Assembly: GCF_947492645.1 (NCBI RefSeq)
Contig: NZ_CANLMZ010000005.1
Span: forward strand, 1 to 64,000
Length of the DNA: 64,000 bases
Reading direction: 5' to 3'
Origin: an uncultured Pontibacter sp.
Lineage (GTDB): Bacteria > Bacteroidota > Bacteroidia > Cytophagales > Hymenobacteraceae
Shown here: positions 42,811 to 52,062 of the stretch, piece by piece
Numbering within the stretch: position 1 is the stretch's first letter
Layout: every line of letters begins with the position of its first letter
Notes under the pieces: model-generated
The model's database searches: none
The model's input: only the letters and a program-made list of their open reading frames with translations
Told to the model about the DNA's origin: nothing
Program-made: the position numbers and the translations under genes

Positions 42811-45800
42811 ATGGAATCAAAACTTTACTCTCTTTTTTACATCCTCCTCTTTTTTATACTTACTGCGTTTTTTCCTGTTATAGTGCATGCACAAACTCCT
42901 GGGTTTATCTACAAACCTGCAACAGGCGGCGGTGAAAAAGTATTAGACCCAAACGGGAATGGCTACATCTCTCTAACAACGGCGGGTTTTACAGGCACCA
43001 ACGACATGGGTGCCGCTGTAAGCGAGATACCCTACAGGCAGGTGCCAACCCTGGAAAACGAAGTGGTTGGGGATTTGAATACCGGAAGTGCAGGAGGCCA
43101 TACTGACCTGGTACCGCCAACGCCGGTACAAGTATACTTTGATGGTATCAATATTATGTTCAGGCTAAGGGTCGGGAGTTCTTCTACAGCATCGAAGGGT
43201 TATAACGTACTACTTGACACGGACGGGCAATTTGGAAACCTGATAGCTGGCGGAAGCTTGGAAAACACTCCTAATCCGGGCTTTGAATACGAGATAGCAC
43301 TTGAATCTAACTTTGATGTTGCTGTATTTGACCATAGAAACAACCCAAACGGAGGCCCTAAAATATGGAGCCGCGCTGTGGACCAATACTCTCAACGATC
43401 TGTTGCTGCCACAACAAATAGCGGAAACGCCGACTACTTCTACGATTTCTATGTGCCTCTCTCTGCATTGCCTGGCGTAACAGCAGAAACACCGCTACGC
43501 ATAGCTGGAGTAACTATTACAAGTGCGCAAAGTGGCATAACAGGTACAGTTTCTGATGTTGGCGGAGTTAACTTTCAGGCGTATGGCTACAACAAGCAAA
43601 GGGCTTGGCTTGCCATCATGAATGGGTTTCCGGCTACAAGCCTGAATAATATACGTACGAATGGATTTGCTTTAGTAACAGCAACCGCGCCAGCGGTTAA
43701 CAGCCCTATCCTCGCCAACAGCACCAGCATTTCCGGTACCTCAGGAGAAGCTGCAGGCTCTGTTGTGACTGTATACAGAAACGGGGTAGCTATTTGTGGC
43801 GGCAGCGGACAGCCTACCTGCCCAACAGTCAGCGCGACTGGCACCTGGTCTTTAACTGGCTTAGCAGCAAACTTACTTGTAGCCCATGATAGAATAACTG
43901 CAGTAGTAACTCCTACAGGTAAAAACGCTTCTGCGCCATCTGCGGCTGTAACAGTATTAGCTGGCGTTTGTCTATCAACACCGCCCCCTGTCATCACCAC
44001 CCTTGGAGGTTCTGGCAATTCCAACAGAACTTTTGTGGGCACTACTACTTTTGCATCGTCACAAAGGATATCCATTTATACCAATGCAGGAAATCTTGTA
44101 GGATCCTTTCTTTTCACGCCAACAAGTACCGGAACCAGCACCTGGACATCACCGTCCTACCCTGTCGGAGAAACTAACTACTATGCTACTGTTACACCTG
44201 TGAACAGCACCAATACAACCATTCTTGGGTGCGAATCCTTAAGATCGAACCAGATATGCTTCAGGAATGGACAACCAAGTACAAATACACAGCAAATCTC
44301 TATAACCAACGTCACTTACGGTGGTATTACGCTCACAAGTGCCAGCGGCTCTTCCTGGTCTGATGTGCCTGCCGCGCTTACAAGCATCTCTGGGTCTCTT
44401 ACTGCTGCGCCAGCCAATATTGTATCTGGCACCTCGGGAGCAGTATTGTTTTTTGTTAATGCAGTCGAACGAGCGCGTATACCCATTACCAGTACTGCTA
44501 CAACCTGGACGTTAACCTTACCGACAGGTTTGGCTTTGAAAGCCGGAGACGTGCTAAACGTGAGGTCTGAGTTTACGCTTTCGGGTGGCGGTCAGACAAA
44601 TTGCCCTGTACCATCCAGCATTTCGAATATACTAAGAGTGAGTACAAGCACTACTCCTCCTGTTATTAATGCCGGGCCACTCTGCGGAATCGTAAGATCC
44701 ATTTCTGGCACTTCAGCAGAGCCTGCAGGCACAGTAATAGAGATTTACCAAAATGGCACACCAACCGGGAGAACAGGTACAGTATCTTCATCAGGTGCCT
44801 GGTCTGTGGATTTATCTCCCCTTACAGGTGGAGGAATTGCACCGGGTGTACCTATTACAGCCAGAGCCAGAGCTAGTGGCAAGGCACTTAGTCTGGCTTC
44901 TAATACTGTTACATCAGCGGCAATACCAACAGGAACCATTACAGTAGGAGGCCCTATCACAGAAGGTCAGACTTCCATTTCAGGTACAGCGCCAGCCAGT
45001 TCTCAGGTTACTTTATACATTGAGGGAACGCCATTTTCTCCGGTTACGGCTAATGCAAGCGGTGCATGGGTTGTAAGCGGCTTATCAGAACTCGAGGTAT
45101 TTGCAGGAGCATCAGTAACAGCTACTTTTAAAAATGCAAGCGGCTGCGAAAGCGCAAGGGCAACGGCACAGATAGTGCAATGCAGGCCTCCTGTGGTAAA
45201 CTATACTTTATCTGCCACCCCTGGTACTATTTGTGGAGGCACTACTACCAACATTACCTTATCCTCTTCACAGTATGGGGTATCCTATCGAGTGCTGGTT
45301 AACGGGGTTGAGTCGGGCAGTTCGGTATTGGGAACAGGAAGTGCCATTACCTTGCAATCAGGGCCAATCACGAATACGGGTACAACGAATACAACTGTGG
45401 GCATTACCGTGCGCGCCAGAAAAGTGGGCGGGGCAGCTTGCGATGCTACTACTCCTGCCGCTGTTCAGGTAACCGTACAACCACAGCCGTTAACCTCCGC
45501 GTTAAGTTTTACAAGTAGCACCCTCAGCACATGCGCCAACCAAGCTGTCACATTCACGCTAAACGGCACTACATCCGGCTATACTTACAGGTTATTGAAT
45601 GAAGCAACAAACCAGTTAACGGGCACGGCTGCTGTTACAGGAAATGGAGGAAGCATAAACCTTACTACCTCTCCTGTTGTCTCTAACACAACTTATAGTT
45701 TAGTTGTAACAGCTCCCAACTCCTGTGCGCTTACGCTCCCTTCAAGAGCAGCAGCGATAGTTACCGGGGCCTCTACAACAAGAGCAGTATTTCCTACTGC

Positions 45801-47193
45801 CAGCAAGGTGTGCGCCGGCGGATCTACATTGATAAACGTATCGACAGAACCTAACGAGCAATATCAGTATACTGTTTACAGAAGGGCAACTGCCACCAAC
45901 GGGCTAGCAGTTGACCAGGCACTAGGCAGTTTTGCTGGAAACGGATCGATTTTAAACATTAGCACCGGTGTTCTAAGTGTTGTGAACACGGAAACATTTT
46001 ATGTAACGGTAAGAAACCTTTCCGGTAGCTGTGGCTTGTTAACGCTATCTAATCAAGCTACCGTTTCGGTAACCAATAACGCTACTGTGGCAAATGCAGG
46101 GCCTGATGCGACTGTTTGTGGAACAACGGCAACACTTGCCGCCAACGATGTCTCACCTGGAATCGGCACCTGGAGCCAGGTAAGCGGACCATCAACTGTC
46201 AACTTCAGCTCGCCGAACAACGCAAATGCCGCCATCCAGAATCTGGCATCCGGAACATATGTATTGCGCTGGACTGTACAAACATCTTGCGGAGGGGGCA
46301 ACACCACAACACAGGATGATGTAGTGCTACGTGTAAACTGCGATGCTGCCTATACTTTGGCTGTACCTAAGTATAAAGACCTTTACACCATTGGGGAAGC
46401 ATTGGCTACAGCAACTGATCCTGACGCAGCCATTACAACGGCTCAACTTACCAGAGGCGCATTGCCTCCGGGCACTACGCTGAACACGGCTAACGGCACC
46501 ATAAGTGTAAGCAACAGAACAGCACTTACAACTGGCACTTACAATTTAATAATACAGCTAACCGATGCCCTGGGAGGCGTTACCTCTGTTGGAATTGTGG
46601 TGCGCATACTTGGCGACTCCCCTACCATTACTCCGTTGCCCGTAGAACTTATTAGTTTTACTGCTCTTACAGAAGATGGCAGCGTGGTGCTTGCGTGGGC
46701 AACAGCAAGTGAAGAAAACAATGCACATTTTGAGGTAGAGCGCAGTACCGACGGAACCACTTTTGAAAGTATAGGCACAGTTAAAGGAATGGGTAACAGC
46801 AACCAGAAAGTGGAGTATAATTACCGCGATATAAACCCCTTGCCAGGAACAGCATACTACCGCCTAAAACAAGTAGACTTAAACGGGGACTTCGAATACA
46901 GCAAACTGGTGGCGGTGTATTATGACGGTCCGAAAGCCCGAGGTAAAACATATATTTATCCTAACCCATTTAAATCCGAAATCAATATCCGGCTGCATAG
47001 TGCTGTAGCAACTGAAGCTACTGTTCAGCTACTGGATTTGCAAGGCAGGGTGGTGCAGACAGAAACCGTACAGTTGCAGCAGGGTTTAAACGAACTAGTG
47101 CTACCTGTAAAACCGCTGAAAAATGGTGTGTACTTTCTGCGCCTTAGCGGTAACGGCATTAGTGTAAATCAGAAGCTGGTTAGATCGAGGTAA
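42811..47193 (+). CDS. Large T9SS-secreted surface protein
   Basis: A 1460-residue protein. The signal peptide (LFYILLFFILTAFFPVIVHA) ends near residue 27, with no long extension, unlike the two genes before it. An N-terminal domain follows (PVQVYFDGINIMFRLRVG, YNVLLDTDGQFGN), resembling carbohydrate-binding or DOMON-like folds. A series of Ig-like units has ISGTSGEAAGSVVTVYRNG and ISGTSAEPAGTVIEIYQNG, then PKD-like units (GPDATVCGTTATLAAND). A putative Ig unit (LPPGTTLNTANGTISV), LPVELISFTALTEDGSVVLAW and a Por sorting domain (IYPNPFKSEINIRL ... GVYFLRLSGNG) close it. A role in surface binding is inference. Confidence 0.88.
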   Translation: MESKLYSLFYILLFFILTAFFPVIVHAQTPGFIYKPATGGGEKVLDPNGNGYISLTTAGFTGTNDMGAAVSEIPYRQVPTLENEVVGDLNTGSAGGHTDLVPPTPVQVYFDGINIMFRLRVGSSSTASKGYNVLLDTDGQFGNLIAGGSLENTPNPGFEYEIALESNFDVAVFDHRNNPNGGPKIWSRAVDQYSQRSVAATTNSGNADYFYDFYVPLSALPGVTAETPLRIAGVTITSAQSGITGTVSDVGGVNFQAYGYNKQRAWLAIMNGFPATSLNNIRTNGFALVTATAPAVNSPILANSTSISGTSGEAAGSVVTVYRNGVAICGGSGQPTCPTVSATGTWSLTGLAANLLVAHDRITAVVTPTGKNASAPSAAVTVLAGVCLSTPPPVITTLGGSGNSNRTFVGTTTFASSQRISIYTNAGNLVGSFLFTPTSTGTSTWTSPSYPVGETNYYATVTPVNSTNTTILGCESLRSNQICFRNGQPSTNTQQISITNVTYGGITLTSASGSSWSDVPAALTSISGSLTAAPANIVSGTSGAVLFFVNAVERARIPITSTATTWTLTLPTGLALKAGDVLNVRSEFTLSGGGQTNCPVPSSISNILRVSTSTTPPVINAGPLCGIVRSISGTSAEPAGTVIEIYQNGTPTGRTGTVSSSGAWSVDLSPLTGGGIAPGVPITARARASGKALSLASNTVTSAAIPTGTITVGGPITEGQTSISGTAPASSQVTLYIEGTPFSPVTANASGAWVVSGLSELEVFAGASVTATFKNASGCESARATAQIVQCRPPVVNYTLSATPGTICGGTTTNITLSSSQYGVSYRVLVNGVESGSSVLGTGSAITLQSGPITNTGTTNTTVGITVRARKVGGAACDATTPAAVQVTVQPQPLTSALSFTSSTLSTCANQAVTFTLNGTTSGYTYRLLNEATNQLTGTAAVTGNGGSINLTTSPVVSNTTYSLVVTAPNSCALTLPSRAAAIVTGASTTRAVFPTASKVCAGGSTLINVSTEPNEQYQYTVYRRATATNGLAVDQALGSFAGNGSILNISTGVLSVVNTETFYVTVRNLSGSCGLLTLSNQATVSVTNNATVANAGPDATVCGTTATLAANDVSPGIGTWSQVSGPSTVNFSSPNNANAAIQNLASGTYVLRWTVQTSCGGGNTTTQDDVVLRVNCDAAYTLAVPKYKDLYTIGEALATATDPDAAITTAQLTRGALPPGTTLNTANGTISVSNRTALTTGTYNLIIQLTDALGGVTSVGIVVRILGDSPTITPLPVELISFTALTEDGSVVLAWATASEENNAHFEVERSTDGTTFESIGTVKGMGNSNQKVEYNYRDINPLPGTAYYRLKQVDLNGDFEYSKLVAVYYDGPKARGKTYIYPNPFKSEINIRLHSAVATEATVQLLDLQGRVVQTETVQLQQGLNELVLPVKPLKNGVYFLRLSGNGISVNQKLVRSR

Positions 47194-47206
47194 AACATCA
47201 AAACAC

Positions 47207-47249
47207 CAAAACAAAGAGGCTGCCTTAACAGGGCAGCCTCTTTGTTTTG
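47207..47249. terminator. Terminator after the 42811 gene
   Basis: CAAAACAAAGAGGCTGCC and GGCAGCCTCTTTGTTTTG form a perfect 18-pair stem with a 7-base loop. Confidence 0.88.
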
Positions 47250-47291
47250 TAATTATTTACTTGTCGTGCCAATATTCTGAACTTCCTACAC

Positions 47292-47299
47292 TATTTTTG
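47292..47299 (+). promoter_or_regulatory. Promoter -7 box of lysC
   Basis: TATTTTTG is an exact TAnnTTTG, 31 bases before ATG 47331. No well-spaced -33 TTG is evident. Confidence 0.5.
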
Positions 47300-47330
47300 C
47301 AACTTAACATTTTACCTTTTAGACACCTAG

Positions 47331-48665
47331 ATGAAAATCTTAAAATTCGGCGGAACCTCTGTAGGCTCTGCTGAGCGTATGAGGGCAGTAGCCTCGCTTA
47401 TCTATAGTGATGAGCCCAAGATTGTAGTGCTGTCGGCCATGTCGGGCACAACAAACGCATTGGTGCAGATTTCTGAAAAACTGTACCAGAACAACAACCA
47501 GGAAGCAAAAGCGCTGATTGATGCGCTGCACGATAAGTATAAACAGGTGGTAGAAGATTTCTACACCTCCGCAGATATAAAGAAAAAGGCACACGAACTA
47601 ATAAACAACCACTTCGATTCTCTTAGATCGTTTACCCTTGATTTGTTTACCATTCACGAAGAGCGTGCGGTGCTGGCGCAGGGGGAGCTGCTATCTACAG
47701 CCCTTTTCCAGTTTTACCTGGAAGAGCAAGGGATTCCGTCTGTACTTTTGGCAGCCCTTAACTTCATGAAGATTGATGAGAACGAGGAGCCAGACCAGGC
47801 ATACATAGCTAAAAACCTGAAAACAGAACTGGCGAAGTACCCGGATGCAAAACTGTTTATTACCCAGGGGTACATTTGCCGCAATGCCTTCGGTGAGATA
47901 GACAACTTAAAAAGGGGTGGTTCTGATTATTCTGCATCGCTTATTGGCGCAGCTGCTGATGCTGTTGAGATCCAGATTTGGACCGACATCGACGGCATGC
48001 ACAACAACGACCCGCGCATTGTAAAGAACACTTACCCTATCGCGGAACTGTCTTTTGACGAAGCTGCGGAGCTGGCATACTTTGGCGCTAAAATATTACA
48101 CCCTAGCAGCGTGCAGCCGGCTAAGCAAAAAAACATTCCGGTACGCCTGCTTAACACGATGCAACCAGATGCAAAAGGCACCATTATCACTTCGCAAAGC
48201 AAAGGCGGAAGTATAAAAGCAGTAGCCGCGAAAGATAACATTACAGCTATCAAGATAAAATCGGGCCGCATGCTGCTGGCATATGGTTTCCTGAGAAGCG
48301 TGTTCGAAGTATTTGAAAGGTATAAAACGCCGATCGACATGATTACGACTTCGGAGGTGGCCGTTTCGATTACCATCGATAACCCGAAATTCCTGAGCGA
48401 GATCGTAACAGAGCTGAAGGAATTCGGCCAGGTTGAGGTTGATACTGACCAAAGTATAATTTGCGTGGTCGGTGATTTTATTGCTGAGCGAAGCGGCTCG
48501 GGATTAAAGATATTTGAGGCACTTAAAGCTATCCCTTTGCGCATGATCTCTTACGGAGGTAGCAAAAACAACATCAGCCTATTAATTAACACAAGCGATA
48601 AAGTAGAGGCGCTTACAAGACTAAACGATGGAATCTTTGAGAGAAACAACGGAGAGCAAGCTTAA
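47331..48665 (+). CDS. lysC: Aspartate kinase
   Basis: A 444-residue monofunctional aspartokinase. MKILKFGGTSVGSAERM is the kinase N-terminal motif, FITQGYICRN and GRGGSDYSA-like RGGSDYSASLIGAA bind ATP and aspartate, and IWTDIDGMHNNDPR and YFGAKILHP complete the catalytic domain. Two ACT-like regulatory units follow from about residue 300. It phosphorylates aspartate at the head of Lys, Met and Thr synthesis. The lysA start overlaps its last 38 bases, so lysine control is likely, consistent with the pairing. Confidence 0.94.
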   Translation: MKILKFGGTSVGSAERMRAVASLIYSDEPKIVVLSAMSGTTNALVQISEKLYQNNNQEAKALIDALHDKYKQVVEDFYTSADIKKKAHELINNHFDSLRSFTLDLFTIHEERAVLAQGELLSTALFQFYLEEQGIPSVLLAALNFMKIDENEEPDQAYIAKNLKTELAKYPDAKLFITQGYICRNAFGEIDNLKRGGSDYSASLIGAAADAVEIQIWTDIDGMHNNDPRIVKNTYPIAELSFDEAAELAYFGAKILHPSSVQPAKQKNIPVRLLNTMQPDAKGTIITSQSKGGSIKAVAAKDNITAIKIKSGRMLLAYGFLRSVFEVFERYKTPIDMITTSEVAVSITIDNPKFLSEIVTELKEFGQVEVDTDQSIICVVGDFIAERSGSGLKIFEALKAIPLRMISYGGSKNNISLLINTSDKVEALTRLNDGIFERNNGEQA

Positions 48666-49800
48666 GCAACACCTGCAGGAGCTGCAGCAGCACCCTACTC
48701 CACTATATGTATACAACCTGGACCTGCTTCGCCAGACATTAAAAGCCACAAAGCAGGAAGCAGACAAGTATAACTTTCATGTGCATTACGCTTTAAAAGC
48801 TAATGCCAACACACCTATACTTGACGAAATGCGCGCCTATGGCTTCGGGGCCGACTGCGTGAGCGGTAACGAAGTGAAGGCAGCAATAGAGAATGGCTTT
48901 GCGCCAAAAGATGTGGTATTTGCTGGCGTTGGCAAGTCTGACGAGGAAATAAACTATGCCCTGGATCAGGATATCTTTTGCTTTAACTGCGAAAGCAGCC
49001 ACGAGCTGAAGGTACTGAACGAACTGGCAGCTGCCAAAGGCAAAACAGCACGAATTGCGCTGCGCATAAATCCCAACGTGAACGCCAACACGCACAAGTA
49101 CATAACTACCGGCCTGGAGGAGAACAAGTTTGGTATCAATGCCTGGGAACTGGAAAGTGTACTGGCGCTACTACAGAAACTTTCAAACATCAAACTGATC
49201 GGTATTCACTTCCACATCGGTTCTCAGATAACGGATTTATCGGCTTTCAGAAACCTGTGCACACGTGTAAACGAGTTTCAGGAGTGGTTTGAGGCGCGCC
49301 ATATAACTTTGGAGCATATAAACGTAGGTGGTGGCCTTGGGGTGGATTATTACAACCCAGAGCAGAATCCTATTGCTGATTTTGAAGCATACTTTGGCTT
49401 GTTTAACCAGTTTCTGGAAGTAAGGCCGGGGCAGCAGGTGCACTTTGAGCTCGGGCGCGCTTTAGTGGCGCAATGCGGTACGCTTATTTCTAAAGTGCTG
49501 TACATCAAAAATGGCATCTCCACAAACTTTGCCATACTTGATGCCGGCATGACAGAACTTATCCGCCCGGCGCTTTACCAGTCGTACCACAAGATAGAGA
49601 ACCTGAGCAGCAGCAAAGAGGAAGTTCGCTACGATGTGGTAGGCCCTATTTGCGAATCGTCGGATTGCTTTGGAAAAGCGGTAATGCTACCGGAAACGAA
49701 CCGCGGCGATTTGATAGCCATACATACAGCCGGTGCCTACGGCGAGGTAATGGCTTCTGGCTACAACCTCCGCACCAAGGCGAAGACTTTATACTTATAA
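48628..49800 (+). CDS. lysA: Diaminopimelate decarboxylase
   Basis: A 390-residue group IV PLP decarboxylase. Lys57 in HYALKANAN forms the Schiff base; GIHFHIGSQI, NVGGGLGVDY, ELGRALVAQCG and GPICESSDCFG (Cys of the active site) are DapDC hallmarks. It makes lysine from meso-diaminopimelate. ATG 48628 lies inside lysC in another frame, and no later Met precedes the conserved N-terminus, so the 38-base overlap appears genuine and implies translational coupling. Confidence 0.94.
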   Translation: MESLRETTESKLKQHLQELQQHPTPLYVYNLDLLRQTLKATKQEADKYNFHVHYALKANANTPILDEMRAYGFGADCVSGNEVKAAIENGFAPKDVVFAGVGKSDEEINYALDQDIFCFNCESSHELKVLNELAAAKGKTARIALRINPNVNANTHKYITTGLEENKFGINAWELESVLALLQKLSNIKLIGIHFHIGSQITDLSAFRNLCTRVNEFQEWFEARHITLEHINVGGGLGVDYYNPEQNPIADFEAYFGLFNQFLEVRPGQQVHFELGRALVAQCGTLISKVLYIKNGISTNFAILDAGMTELIRPALYQSYHKIENLSSSKEEVRYDVVGPICESSDCFGKAVMLPETNRGDLIAIHTAGAYGEVMASGYNLRTKAKTLYL

Positions 49801-49838
49801 TCAGGCTGCCATAGAGGTAGGTGAAAAACTGCAGCCCC

Positions 49839-49890
49839 CATAAAACAAGAAGGCTGCACTTATAAGTAAGTGCAGCCTTCTTGTTTTATG
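49839..49890. terminator. Bidirectional terminator between lysA and the lipoprotein gene
   Basis: Perfect 24-base arms (49839-49862 and 49867-49890; core AAGGCTGCACTTA / TAAGTGCAGCCTT) with a 4-base loop. It serves two convergent genes. Confidence 0.9.
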
Positions 49891-49899
49891 GCATTAAAT

Positions 49900-50631
49900 C
49901 TAATGAGTAAATGCGGCCCTACTTGTTCCGTTAGGGTTTCTGTTTCGCCCTGGGTGGGCAGGCGCTAACGAGACTATAAAATCAGGTTCGGCGTGCACTA
50001 TGCCTTCTTGGCCTTTTAAGTGGTTTGCCAACTCTAAAGCATTCCCAACTGAGTTCTTATCAACTTTAACCACATATATGTCATCTCCTAAACTAGCTAC
50101 TACCGCAGCATTGTAGTTTTGCAACAGTTGTTCCAGGGCAGCCTTGTTTCCGTTTCGTGTGGTTACAATGGCCTCGTTGCTTATACCCAGCAGGTTATTG
50201 TCTTTGATAAAGTATGGCGCTGCATATATCACCATTGGGTCATTTGCCAATACCCGAATGGCCTCTTCTGTTTGCTTGCAGTTCAGGCCATTTGCCAGCT
50301 CCAAAGTATAAAGTGTAGCGGAGTTAGAGTTGTTCGGGGAACCTAAGCCACGCACAAAACCATACTTCGAGGTTGCTTTTTTCAGGTCTTCATACTTGCT
50401 GCCATCGGCAAAAGCCACCAGCACTTGTTTCGTGTAGACAGATCCAAGATTTGCCTGCTCATCCTGGTAAAAGTAGCTGTAAGAAGCGCAAGGCGAACCA
50501 TCTACTGCCTGGTTCAATAAGTTAGGGTCAAAGCGAACATTACGTATCGGCGAGCCATCTTCCTGCCTACAGGATATGAATGCCAATATTGGGAGAGCGT
50601 ATAGGAGGAGGGGTATAAATTTTATCTTCAT
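49900..50631 (-). CDS. Lipoprotein resembling a stand-alone subtilase propeptide
   Basis: A 243-residue protein. The signal LLLYALPILAFISC has a lipobox-like end with Cys21, so it is probably lipidated. Two related alpha/beta units follow: KQVLVAFADGSKYEDLKKA ... VIYAAPYF, and RNGNKAALEQLLQNY ... IVHAEPDFIVSL. The VxYAAPxF and VHAEPDF ends match the junction of fervidolysin-like S8 prodomains (xxVExAEPN). No Asp/His/Ser protease domain follows; the frame stops shortly after. It could be an inhibitor or foldase of a protease encoded elsewhere. It sits between lysA and the met operon without an obvious link. Confidence 0.72.
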   Translation of the reverse strand: MKIKFIPLLLYALPILAFISCRQEDGSPIRNVRFDPNLLNQAVDGSPCASYSYFYQDEQANLGSVYTKQVLVAFADGSKYEDLKKATSKYGFVRGLGSPNNSNSATLYTLELANGLNCKQTEEAIRVLANDPMVIYAAPYFIKDNNLLGISNEAIVTTRNGNKAALEQLLQNYNAAVVASLGDDIYVVKVDKNSVGNALELANHLKGQEGIVHAEPDFIVSLAPAHPGRNRNPNGTSRAAFTH

Positions 50632-50823
50632 CGCCGTACAATTTAATGGTCACTATTTTACTAGGATGTACGTGCATATTTATGGAACAGCTACAATTTA
50701 CAGCACCTATTTTTCAGCCCTAACGCCTTTCATACTTTCTTTAATCCACTTTATTAACATAAGTAAATTTTTTAATACTAAGATTCCGCAGAAATCCGTT
50801 ATACTTTGATAGACAATTACTAA

Positions 50824-52062
50824 TCAAGCAACTACGCGTTCCTGCTGTAATGCCTTTTGTATAAACTCCATGGCTGATAGTGCCTCCGGCACCTCCACTA
50901 CAAAGGTGCTCCTGCTTTCCAGCGTTGCCTGGTGCCGCAGCAACTCCTCTTTCTTAACCACTCCTACCAGCTGCACCGCCTCATGGCTTACACCAAACGA
51001 AACAACTTCTTCCCACTTAATATCGGGTATCGGAAAATCGCCTTTGCTTCTGATGTAAAGCTGTAGCGTATTGGTGGCTGGCGCTGCAGGTGCTGGCTTA
51101 AGTTTAGGATAAGTATACTTGTATCCTTTTAAAGCGGCAGACACATCAGCCCAAACCGCAGACCCTGTTGGATGGCTTCCGGCTCCCCTGCCCTTCAGAA
51201 ACTGCTTGCCTGCATACTTTGCCTCCAGCTGCACCCCGTTAAATTCGTTCTGCACATAGTATAGTTCGTTATCGGGCCATACAAAAGTTGGCAATACCTG
51301 CACTTGCAGCTGTTGCGCAGCAGTATACTTTGCTGATGCCACTAACTTAATGCGGGCACCCAACTTATGCGCCAGGTCCACATCTTCTGTCGTTATACTT
51401 TCTATACCAAAACGGAGCACCTCCCTCACATCAACCACTACCCCGAAAGCATGAGCGGCAATGATACAGATTTTATGCAGCGCATCGTAACCACCTACGT
51501 CCAATGTCGGGTCGGCTTCGGCAAAGCCAAGCTCCTGCGCCTGCTGCAGCGCCTCTTTATAGCTGATGCCTTCGGTATCCAACCTGGTAAGAATGTAGTT
51601 AGATGATCCGTTCAATATACCGTTTACTTCCTGCATCGGCTCGTCGGCATAGTAAGATTCCAGGGTTCTGAGAATGGGGATACTTCCGCATACGGCTGCT
51701 TCGTACAACAACCTGCTGCCATACTTTTGCTGCAGGGCAATTAACTCCGGCAGGTTTTCAGCTACTGCTTTTTTGTTGGCTGATACTACCGTTTTGCCTG
51801 CCTCCAAGGCTTGCCGGATCAAGGTAAGCGCCTCTGCCGGGTCGCTGATCAGCTCCGTAAGTATAACCAGGCTCTCATCCTGCAGCAGCTCCTGTGCATC
51901 GAAAGTAAAGGCTGAAGCAGGCAATTTGCGTTCTTTGTTTTTATCGCGCACGCAGATCCTGGCAACTTCCAATTGGTGGTTCTCCTGCAGCACGTCGTAA
52001 AGGCCTTGCCCTACACAGCCAAAGCCAAGTATACCAATCTTGTTAGTAGGCATGTCTTTCAT
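50824..52062 (-). CDS. hom: Homoserine dehydrogenase
   Basis: A 412-residue protein. KIGILGFGCVGQGL is the GxGxxG NAD(P) site; VSANKKAVAE, ICGSIPILRTL-like AAVCGSIPILRTLESYY, and NGILNGSSNYILTRL with EADPTLDVGGYDALHK form the catalytic region with the essential Lys. A C-terminal extension of about 90 residues is ACT-like. It reduces aspartate semialdehyde to homoserine, the metX substrate. ATG 52062 overlaps metX by 20 bases; ATG 52053 (MPTNKIGILG) is equally possible. Last gene of metY-metX-hom. Confidence 0.92.
   Translation of the reverse strand: MKDMPTNKIGILGFGCVGQGLYDVLQENHQLEVARICVRDKNKERKLPASAFTFDAQELLQDESLVILTELISDPAEALTLIRQALEAGKTVVSANKKAVAENLPELIALQQKYGSRLLYEAAVCGSIPILRTLESYYADEPMQEVNGILNGSSNYILTRLDTEGISYKEALQQAQELGFAEADPTLDVGGYDALHKICIIAAHAFGVVVDVREVLRFGIESITTEDVDLAHKLGARIKLVASAKYTAAQQLQVQVLPTFVWPDNELYYVQNEFNGVQLEAKYAGKQFLKGRGAGSHPTGSAVWADVSAALKGYKYTYPKLKPAPAAPATNTLQLYIRSKGDFPIPDIKWEEVVSFGVSHEAVQLVGVVKKEELLRHQATLESRSTFVVEVPEALSAMEFIQKALQQERVVA

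Noticed and set aside
48032..48544. 170-residue minus-strand frame inside lysC
   Set aside because: Shadow of a conserved gene, without any recognisable motif.
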